Positions 1-5,149 of a DNA stretch of 9,806 bases are shown in pieces. The DNA is from Candidatus Krumholzibacteriia bacterium. Its GTDB lineage: Bacteria > Krumholzibacteriota > Krumholzibacteriia > LZORAL124-64-63. The notes under the pieces were generated by a model. The model was not told the DNA's origin, ran no database searches, and saw only the letters and a list, made by a program, of their open reading frames with translations. Where the stretch lies: the NCBI GenBank assembly GCA_030590265.1, contig JAUUYW010000101.1, positions 1 through 9,806 on the forward strand, written 5' to 3'. A program made the position numbers and the translations under genes. How positions within the stretch are numbered: position 1 is the stretch's first letter; every line of letters starts with the position of its first letter.

Positions 1-741
1 GATACTCGTCTGGCCCTCAGCTTTGCCATTGACAGGGGGCGCATGATTCAAACTCTGCTGGGAGGGTTTGGGGACCCTGCCGTTGGCCCCGTTGCCAAAG
101 TTGTATGGAACTATGCCGACAATCTTACCGCTGATAACTATGACCCTGAAAAAGCTGCTGCTTTGCTTGAATCGGCCGGTTGGGCCGATCAAGATGGTGA
201 CGGGATTTTGGAAAGGAACGGAAAATCCCTGGAATTTGAAATTTTGACCAAGCAGGCCGATCCGGTGCGCACCAACGGGATTGTCATTCTGCGGGAAAAT
301 TTTGCTGCCATCGGGGCCAGCGTCACAATTCGCTCCTTGGAGTTGGCCTCTGGCTTGGCCCTGTTGCGCGCTGGCGATTTTGACGCTTATTTCGGAGCCA
401 TGAACCCCAACCTGTATGGGGATCCTTCCAGCGCTGTTCACTCAGACTCTATTGACGAGTACAACAATGGTTTTTATTCTAATACAGAGGTTGATTCACT
501 TTTGGCAGTGGCCCTGGCCGAGACTGATCGCAGCGTGGCCATGACAACTTGGGTTGCCTTGCAGGAAAAACTCCAGGCTGATCCCCCCGCAGCCTATTTA
601 TTCATTCCCCAACGATTGGATGTGGTTTCCCGTCGTTTGCAAAATGTTCGGCCCCATGTGTTGTCACCTTTCAACAATCTTGCTGAATGGTGGATCGCAA
701 CTTCGGATCGAAAGTATCGTACTGGTGATACCAATCGTTGA
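1..741 (+). CDS. ABC transporter peptide/solute-binding protein (SBP_bac_5), 3' part
   Basis: This is the C-terminal 246 residues of an extracellular solute-binding protein of the SBP_bac_5 family (DppA/OppA type), which captures oligopeptides or similar solutes outside the inner membrane and delivers them to an ABC permease. The reading frame is open from base 1, so the gene starts upstream of the window; the first internal ATG at 43 is not the start. The opening residues LALSFAIDRGRMIQTLLGG match the family's conserved 'ALSYAIDR' segment. They are followed by the typical YDPEKAAALLESAGW helix and a DQDGDGILERNG loop, which is frequent in this family before the next beta strand. The end is intact (TGA 739-741). 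The signal peptide and N-terminal lobe are not in the window. The next gene starts 30 nt downstream on the same strand, so co-transcription is possible, although a shared function is not evident. The ligand cannot be predicted. Confidence 0.9.
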   Translation, partial: DTRLALSFAIDRGRMIQTLLGGFGDPAVGPVAKVVWNYADNLTADNYDPEKAAALLESAGWADQDGDGILERNGKSLEFEILTKQADPVRTNGIVILRENFAAIGASVTIRSLELASGLALLRAGDFDAYFGAMNPNLYGDPSSAVHSDSIDEYNNGFYSNTEVDSLLAVALAETDRSVAMTTWVALQEKLQADPPAAYLFIPQRLDVVSRRLQNVRPHVLSPFNNLAEWWIATSDRKYRTGDTNR

Positions 742-771
742 CCCATATTACCTCGTGAAAGGGAGAAGAGT

Positions 772-2394
772 ATGAAAATTCCAGGAATATTTGTTCGTGG
801 GATATCTCGTTCCATGTTGGCAATTATTACTTGGCAATTTTTTATTCTTTTTGGGTTCCTGGTCGGTTGCAGCGATTCCACTGATCCGGTTCCCAAGCCG
901 GAGGACCTTTCCTTTCAGTATTCGCCCCAGAGGGTGGTCATTGATTTTTATCCAGGGGAGGAGGCCGAATTCACTCTCAGCAGTTCCCCTTCGGTCACTT
1001 TGGCAATGCAATGGAGTTTGAATGGACAACCGGCCGGCCAGGATCCTGTTTTCCATTTTGATGCCACACGGGTCGGTGTCGATACTTTGCGGCTCGACTA
1101 TTCGTATTCTTCAGTGTCCTGGAATCATACCTGGTATGCCATTGTGGAACAGAATCCTTCGACGGCACCTGATGAAATTCCCTGGGTGATTCTCGAACAT
1201 GGTCTTGAACCCGCTAATGTGGTCATGAGATGGCACGCGATTCCCGAAACATTTTTTCCATTGGTGGAGTATCAGGTCAGAGTCAGTTACGACGAAACCA
1301 TCACCGAAGAAAATTGGCTTTCCGCCACACAATTGGGCTCTTTTCCCGTTGAGGAAAATCAGGTTGGCTATGTGGAACTTTTCACTGCAGAAGACCATGG
1401 ACTACCTGCAGGGGCTGACGCCTGGTTTGCAGTTCGGGGCGTCGACGAAGCGGGCCAATTGTCAAACTTGGCCGGCCCTCAACATCATTTGATCAGTTCA
1501 CCATGGTTCATCGAAGGGTACGTATACACCGACAAGCTTGAGCCTTTGCCTGAAATCATTGTCGAATACGGGTGCCCTTCCTGCCGGGTCAACACCGACG
1601 CCACAGGATTCTTTTCCATAGGCCCGTTGCCCAATGTTAATTCCTACGACCTGACAACCTTTTCCAACAATATCAATGATCCGGGTGTCCCCGAATCGTC
1701 CTGGTATGATTTTGTGGTGCGAGATGTTCAGTATGATCCCAGTGCCAGCAATGACATTGTTGTGATGACCCGCTATGATCTTGATGAAAGTTGCCTGGCT
1801 TATGATGGTGAGTTCATGGCCTTTTTCAGATTCATGACTCGCACAAGCAATTTCACTCAATTGCGACCCAACTATAAATTGTACAAGTGGGAAGAGTATC
1901 CGGTTCCGGTTTATGTTCCGCCTTTCATCAACGAACACGGCCTTGATTTTCAGAGTCTTTGCCGTGAGGTGGTTGAGTTTTGGAATATTGCCATGGGAGA
2001 GGAATATTTATTTTTGGTTGATTCACCCGAAGAATCCCGTATTGAATTGTACTTTGGCAATGAAAGTGTGGAATATGCGGGGCGCACCATTTTGGCTGAA
2101 CCAAGTGACGATTATTACGGACTCGGAGATGTGATCCCTGAAAAAATTCTGGTGTATGTCTGGGATCAGCTGAATGAAAACCGCTTTGTTCAAGAAACAG
2201 TCATGCATGAGTTTGGGCATGCCCTGGGATTGTATGGTCATGCTTTGTGCAGCGATGATGGTTTTTTAATGGTTGTGAATTCCAGTGGTAATTTGGAAAA
2301 TGGTCCGGAGAATGCTGTTCACCCCAATGAGAAGCAGGCCATTGAAGCAATTCGGAACTTGCCTCAAGGTGCGGACATGAGTGATTTTCAATAA
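772..2394 (+). CDS. Multidomain lipoprotein with C-terminal metzincin-like zinc protease
   Basis: A 540-residue predicted lipoprotein. The N-terminus has basic residues, a hydrophobic stretch (about 15-31) and a lipobox L-V-G-C with the lipidated Cys at 33, so it is probably anchored on an outer surface or in the periplasm. Residues about 45-125 look like an Ig-type beta domain, 140-235 like a fibronectin-III domain (ending in VRGVDEAGQLSN) and 248-300 like a carboxypeptidase-regulatory-like domain (GYVYTDKLEPLPEIIVEYG). The C-terminal part has the zinc motif HEFGHALGLYGH at 479-490: H479, E480, H483, G486, then H490. A FLM at 498-500 could be the Met-turn. The third histidine lies one residue later than in the classical HExxHxxGxxH spacing. 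An AGGGAG ribosome site lies 6 nt before the ATG. The substrate is unknown. Lipoprotein status is well supported; protease activity is inferred from the motif, and the domain boundaries are approximate. Confidence 0.8.
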   Translation: MKIPGIFVRGISRSMLAIITWQFFILFGFLVGCSDSTDPVPKPEDLSFQYSPQRVVIDFYPGEEAEFTLSSSPSVTLAMQWSLNGQPAGQDPVFHFDATRVGVDTLRLDYSYSSVSWNHTWYAIVEQNPSTAPDEIPWVILEHGLEPANVVMRWHAIPETFFPLVEYQVRVSYDETITEENWLSATQLGSFPVEENQVGYVELFTAEDHGLPAGADAWFAVRGVDEAGQLSNLAGPQHHLISSPWFIEGYVYTDKLEPLPEIIVEYGCPSCRVNTDATGFFSIGPLPNVNSYDLTTFSNNINDPGVPESSWYDFVVRDVQYDPSASNDIVVMTRYDLDESCLAYDGEFMAFFRFMTRTSNFTQLRPNYKLYKWEEYPVPVYVPPFINEHGLDFQSLCREVVEFWNIAMGEEYLFLVDSPEESRIELYFGNESVEYAGRTILAEPSDDYYGLGDVIPEKILVYVWDQLNENRFVQETVMHEFGHALGLYGHALCSDDGFLMVVNSSGNLENGPENAVHPNEKQAIEAIRNLPQGADMSDFQ

Positions 2395-2413
2395 ATGACT
2401 TGGAAATTTCTGG

Positions 2414-2439
2414 ATATTACCCCTGTTGACAATATTACC
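2414..2439. repeat. 8-bp direct repeat ATATTACC flanking a -35 box
   Basis: ATATTACC occurs at 2414-2421 and again at 2432-2439, 18 bp start to start. The 10 bp between the copies include the TTGACA hexamer of the promoter for the H1-like gene. The placement would suit an operator, but an 8-mer repeat in AT-rich DNA may also arise by chance. Confidence 0.45.
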
Positions 2440-2454
2440 TTTCCTGCCTAGGAT
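2426..2454 (+). promoter_or_regulatory. Sigma-70-type promoter of the H1-like gene
   Basis: A perfect -35 hexamer TTGACA (2426-2431) is separated by 17 bp from TAGGAT (2449-2454), which matches 4 of 6 positions of TATAAT including the key A2 and T6. Transcription would begin near 2460-2462, giving a leader of about 36 nt before the ATG at 2497. This is the best promoter-like sequence in the window. Confidence 0.65.
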
Positions 2455-2489
2455 CCTGTTGTTCACAAAAAATTAATATTCCAACAGGA
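2454..2489 (+). promoter_or_regulatory. Inverted repeat overlapping the ribosome binding site of the H1-like gene
   Basis: TCCTGTTG (2454-2461) and CAACAGGA (2482-2489) are perfect 8-bp complements around a 20-nt AT-rich loop. The right arm covers most of the AGGAG ribosome site (2486-2490). A further direct copy of CCTGTTG lies at 2422-2428. The left arm lies at or just before the predicted transcription start. The hairpin could therefore form only in transcripts that come from further upstream. Confidence 0.4.
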
Positions 2490-2496
2490 GAAAATT

Positions 2497-3066
2497 ATGC
2501 CCAACTCGCAAAAGGCGTTTCTCACCCAGTTGACCGCAGGTGAAATGAAAAAACTCTTGGTTGCCCGGGAAAGAATCGATGTTCTGCTGGCAGAAAAAGA
2601 AAAACTGACCAAGGCATTGAATCGGATTGATGATGAACTGTCCAAACTCATGGATGGTGCAGGCGCGACCAAGACAAAATCACCCGGCAAAAAAAAATCG
2701 GGTCCCAAGAAAAAAGTGACCAGAAAAAAAGCTGTCAAAAAGAAGGTTGCCCCTAAAAAGGCGTTAAAAGTTTCAGGCAAAAAGTCTGTGAAAAAAACCA
2801 TTAAAAAGGTTACAAAAAAAACTACTAAAAAAACGTCTCGGCGCGCACCCGCAAAAACTTCCGGGCGAGACAAGCTAGAAGATGTGGTGGTCAAAGTCAT
2901 CAAGGCCAATGGTGGCCCAATGAGTTACAAGGAGTTGATTAGCGTCATCGTCAAGAAAAAGCTCTTTGTTTCCAAGAGCTCCAATTTCGACAATGTTCTG
3001 CGCCGAACTCTTTCAACCAGCAAACTGGTCAAAAGAGCCGGACGCGGAATTTATAAGGTGGCCTGA
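2497..3066 (+). CDS. Histone H1-like lysine-rich nucleoid protein with C-terminal winged-helix-like domain
   Basis: A 189-residue basic protein in three parts. Residues about 5-52 are charged and helical, probably a short coiled coil (VLLAEKEKLTKALNRIDDEL). Residues 59-126 form a lysine-rich tail with 28 Lys in 68 residues and no acidic residue between 60 and 124, like the tail of histone H1 and bacterial H1-like proteins. Residues about 127-189 look like a small winged-helix domain of the kind that reads 'NGGPMSYKELISVI ... FDNVLRRTLS ... RAGRGIYKV', resembling HARE-HTH-type domains. The likely role is non-specific DNA binding and nucleoid compaction or regulation in the cytoplasm (inference from composition and fold pattern). 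An AGGAG ribosome site stands 6 nt before the ATG. Its stop lies 10 nt from the stop of the convergent HIT gene. Codon use in the tail is strongly AAA-biased, giving A-runs up to 9 bases (2689-2697). No exact family name can be assigned. Confidence 0.8.
   Translation: MPNSQKAFLTQLTAGEMKKLLVARERIDVLLAEKEKLTKALNRIDDELSKLMDGAGATKTKSPGKKKSGPKKKVTRKKAVKKKVAPKKALKVSGKKSVKKTIKKVTKKTTKKTSRRAPAKTSGRDKLEDVVVKVIKANGGPMSYKELISVIVKKKLFVSKSSNFDNVLRRTLSTSKLVKRAGRGIYKVA
2779..2832 (+). repeat. KKxx tetrapeptide repeat in the H1-like tail
   Basis: Residues 95-112 of the H1-like protein carry lysine pairs at 95-96, 99-100, 103-104, 107-108 and 111-112, separated each time by two small, polar or aliphatic residues (SV, TI, VT, TT). 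At the DNA level this gives A-rich 12-bp units, which are prone to slippage and length change between strains. Confidence 0.75.
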
Positions 3067-3076
3067 ATCGAGTTGA

Positions 3077-3421
3077 TCATCCGGGCGGCCAGGCGAGGGC
3101 TCGGCCGCCCAGGATGTGCAGATGAAGGTGGGAGACGGTTTGTCCGCCATCTACACCATTGTTGATTACAAACCGGTAGCCAGTTGGTACCAAGCCCTCT
3201 TTGGCCGCTATTTTCACCGCAATGGTCATCAACTCTCCGGCAAGTACCTGATCCGCATCCGTGAAATCGGATAACCCTGCAATATGTGACCGGGGTATGA
3301 CCAGGATATGAGTTGGCGCCTGAGGAGCGATGTCCCGAAAAGCGATGAATTTTTCGTTGGAGAAAACTTCAGTGCAGGGAATTTCGCCGGCGGCTATTTT
3401 GCAAAAAAGACAATCACTCAT
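3077..3421 (-). CDS. HIT family (HINT-type) purine nucleoside phosphoramidase/hydrolase
   Basis: A 114-residue cytoplasmic enzyme of the histidine-triad family, HINT/PKCI branch, whose members hydrolyse AMP-lysine and other adenosine phosphoramidates. The start MSDCLFCKIAAGEIP has the two zinc-ligand-type cysteines (C4, C7) of this branch. The triad is H98-L-H100-L-H102 in SHLHLHILGGR, with the active-site-type Asn in FVINNG (87-88). The protein ends in WPPG, the common C-terminus of this family, so it is full length. The ATG is preceded by GGAG with an 8-nt gap (complement of 3430-3433). The gene is divergent from the pfkB-type kinase, with 79 bp between the two starts; I see no convincing -35/-10 pair in that gap for either direction. 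Physiological substrate is unknown, as for most bacterial HINTs. Confidence 0.95.
   Translation of the reverse strand: MSDCLFCKIAAGEIPCTEVFSNEKFIAFRDIAPQAPTHILVIPRSHIAGLSDFTDADQVLAGELMTIAVKIAAKEGLVPTGYRFVINNGVDGGQTVSHLHLHILGGRALAWPPG
3083..3110. repeat. GC-rich inverted repeat in the 3' end of the HIT gene
   Basis: GGGCGGCC (3083-3090) and GGCCGCCC (3103-3110) form a perfect 8-bp stem with a 12-nt loop just beyond the stop of the H1-like gene and inside the last codons of the HIT gene. No T-run follows on either strand, so it is not a standard intrinsic terminator. It could still slow polymerase or protect the 3' end of the H1-like mRNA. Confidence 0.45.
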
Positions 3422-3500
3422 GTAAGCTGCTCCAATTCTGCGCTAAGGTTCAATTGAGATTTCATCCAGAGTACCACAAGGAACCCCGGGAGCAAATACG

Positions 3501-4448
3501 ATGCTGTCAGATTCACCCCGGATTCTGGTCATTGGTTACAACGCCTTTGATGTCACCATTCCATTTGATCATTATCCTGAATTGGACAGCAAAACCGAAG
3601 TTCCTTTTATCCGACTTGGTGGTGGTGGTCCCGGTGCCACTGCAGCGGTGGCCATGGCCCGTTTGGGAGCCAGGGTTCAACTGATCACACCCCTGACCGA
3701 CGACCCTGGTGGTCAAACTCAAAAGATGGAACTTCTTCAAGCGGGTGTTGACCTACAAGGAAGTCCCCTTTTGACTGGGCATGAATGCGCTAAAGCAGTG
3801 ATTCTGGCCAAGCCCGGGTCTGGTGAAAGGACAATTTTCTGGTCCAGGGGAAGTCTTCCCCGATTGAAAGCAGAACTGTGGCGGGAAGACTGGCTCGAGG
3901 GTGTAGATCTCCTTTATCTGGATGGGCATGAACCGGAACTGTCCCTTGTGGCCTGCAGGCAGGCCCGCGCCCGGAAACTGCCGGTGGTTCTTGATGCAGG
4001 TTCAGTCAGGGAAGGCAGCCAGGATCTGGTCGCCCTCTGCACAGATGTCATTTCTTCAGCAAATTTTGCCACGGATCTGGCCCAGGTTGATGATCCCTTT
4101 CTGGCACTGCGCCTGCTGAAGGAAAGAGGTCCCTCGCGGGTAGCGATGACTTTTGGTCCTCAAGGGGTTTTGGGGTTGCAGGATGACTTTTTTACTGTTC
4201 CTTCATTCAGGGTGAAGGCCAAGGACACAACCGGCGCCGGTGATGCCTTTCATGCGGGTTATGCCTTTTCCCGAGGCAGGGGAGGCCAATTCAAGAATAA
4301 TTTGGAGTTTGGGGCTGCCGTTGCGGCTATCAAATGCACCCATTGGGGAGGCCGAGGTGGTCTGCCGGAACTGTCCCAAGTGGGGGAAATGCTCAAAAAT
4401 GGTGAAAAGAACCCCATTGGGCCGCGTTGCAAGTCAAAGAACTCATAA
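3501..4448 (+). CDS. PfkB/ribokinase-family carbohydrate kinase
   Basis: A 315-residue sugar or nucleoside kinase of the PfkB (ribokinase) family, transferring the ATP gamma-phosphate to a sugar hydroxyl in the cytoplasm. Both family signatures are present. The N-terminal glycine-rich one is LGGGGPGATAAVAMARLG (about 39-56), with the substrate-binding-type Asp at 17 (NAFDVTIPFD). The C-terminal one is DTTGAGDAFHAGYA starting at D242, with the catalytic base D248 and the GAGD anion hole. The length is normal for the family. The ATG follows GGGAG with an 8-nt gap. The substrate (ribose, fructose, sulfofructose, adenosine and others) cannot be read from the sequence, and the neighbours give no pathway clue. 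The last 20 or so residues, after GEMLKNG, are polar and probably disordered. Confidence 0.9.
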   Translation: MLSDSPRILVIGYNAFDVTIPFDHYPELDSKTEVPFIRLGGGGPGATAAVAMARLGARVQLITPLTDDPGGQTQKMELLQAGVDLQGSPLLTGHECAKAVILAKPGSGERTIFWSRGSLPRLKAELWREDWLEGVDLLYLDGHEPELSLVACRQARARKLPVVLDAGSVREGSQDLVALCTDVISSANFATDLAQVDDPFLALRLLKERGPSRVAMTFGPQGVLGLQDDFFTVPSFRVKAKDTTGAGDAFHAGYAFSRGRGGQFKNNLEFGAAVAAIKCTHWGGRGGLPELSQVGEMLKNGEKNPIGPRCKSKNS

Positions 4449-4463
4449 TATATTTTGTTATTT

Positions 4464-4491
4464 TTTCGCTGGACTTTCGTGTGGGTTTCGC
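4464..4491 (+). repeat. Three TTTCG(C/T) repeats at 11-bp spacing upstream of lexA
   Basis: TTTCGC (4464-4469), TTTCGT (4475-4480) and TTTCGC (4486-4491) recur with a period of exactly 11 bp, about one turn of the helix, about 50-77 bp before the lexA ATG. A protein could contact all three on one DNA face. They overlap the possible lexA promoter. No match to the E. coli (CTGT-N8-ACAG) or Bacillus-type (GAAC-N4-GTTC) LexA box was found here. Confidence 0.45.
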
Positions 4492-4498
4492 TTATTGT
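4470..4498 (+). promoter_or_regulatory. Possible lexA promoter
   Basis: TGGACT (4470-4475) and TATTGT (4493-4498) each match 4 of 6 consensus positions and are 17 bp apart. The pair lies inside the phased TTTCG repeats and would start transcription near 4505, giving a leader of about 36 nt. Consensus match is modest, so this is a candidate only. Confidence 0.3.
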
Positions 4499-4516
4499 GA
4501 CTTTGCAGACAACAAT
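4494..4516. promoter_or_regulatory. ATTGT-N13-ACAAT inverted repeat before lexA
   Basis: ATTGT (4494-4498) and ACAAT (4512-4516) are inverted around a 13-bp spacer, overlapping the candidate -10 box. TTTGCA also appears twice nearby (4502-4507 and 4517-4522). An autoregulatory operator would be expected in this position, but five-base arms are weak evidence. Confidence 0.25.
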
Positions 4517-4540
4517 TTTGCATTGAAGCAGGAGGAAATC

Positions 4541-5149
4541 ATGGGTCTCACTCGTCGCCAAGCTGAAATTCTCGCCTATATCACCCAGTTCACTGAAGTG
4601 CAGGGTTTTGCACCCACCTTGCAGGAAGTGGGCGATAAATTTGGACTTTCTTCGGTGGCCACGGTTCACAAGCACATCAGCAATCTTGTTGAAAAAGGTT
4701 ATCTCCTGCGCAGTCGACGGAATTCCAGCCGAGATCTCGAAGTGGTGGATCAACGTTCCGAAAAACCCAAATTAGTAAGGATTCCTCTGCTCGGTACGGT
4801 GGCTGCCGGTCTTCCCATTGAAGCCCTTGCCGAACACGAAGAAATCACTCTGCCCGAAGATTGGCTGGGACGCGGCCGGACTTTTGCCTTGCGGGTCCGG
4901 GGAGATTCCATGATTGATGAACAAATTCGCAATGGTGATACGGTCATCGTTGAAGCCCGGGAAATGGCCCGCAACGGAGAAACCGTCATTGCCCTTGTGG
5001 ATGGAGATTCCGTGACGGTGAAACAGTATCACCGTGAAGGAGCCAGCATTCGTTTGCAACCAGCCAACCCCGCGGTACCGGTGCTGGTTTTGCCTGAAAA
5101 CCGTGTCCAGGTCCAGGGAGTGGTCATTGGCGTTTTGCGGCGGTTCTGA
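4541..5149 (+). CDS. lexA: LexA SOS-response transcriptional repressor
   Basis: A 202-residue LexA, the same length as the E. coli protein. The frame is open upstream to an ATG at 4427, but the start at 4541 is chosen because AGGAGG stands 5 nt before it and the protein then begins MGLTRRQAEILAYI, as LexA should. Residues about 24-55 form the winged helix-turn-helix, with the recognition helix around SSVATVHKHISNL; this is closer to the Bacillus-type 'TVH' helix than to the E. coli one. The C-terminal S24 peptidase domain has the self-cleavage bond A89-G90 (GTVAAG), the nucleophile S123 (RGDSM) and the general base K161 (VTVKQ). RecA-stimulated autocleavage and de-repression of damage genes should therefore be intact. 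The 3' end overlaps the ImuB-like gene. LexA probably controls this transcript, but no known LexA box is recognisable upstream. Confidence 0.96.
   Translation: MGLTRRQAEILAYITQFTEVQGFAPTLQEVGDKFGLSSVATVHKHISNLVEKGYLLRSRRNSSRDLEVVDQRSEKPKLVRIPLLGTVAAGLPIEALAEHEEITLPEDWLGRGRTFALRVRGDSMIDEQIRNGDTVIVEAREMARNGETVIALVDGDSVTVKQYHREGASIRLQPANPAVPVLVLPENRVQVQGVVIGVLRRF

Noticed and set aside
2463..2909. 148-codon Phe/Leu-rich - strand frame that could pass for a membrane protein
   Set aside because: Its Phe runs are the complement of the AAA/AAG lysine codons of the H1-like gene.
3422..3500. Divergent promoters between the HIT and PfkB genes
   Set aside because: TTGAGA (3454-3459) on the + strand and TTGCTC on the - strand lack acceptable -10 partners. 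Promoters must exist nearby but cannot be placed.
4427..4540. Longer lexA reading frame starting at ATG 4427
   Set aside because: The extra 38 residues are hydrophobic and unlike any LexA N-terminus, the ATG lies inside the pfkB-type gene without a ribosome site, and ATG 4541 has a perfect AGGAGG and gives the usual 202 residues.
4449..4540. Search for a canonical SOS box before lexA
   Set aside because: Neither CTGT-N8-ACAG nor GAAC-N4-GTTC is present; only the non-standard repeats listed above were seen.
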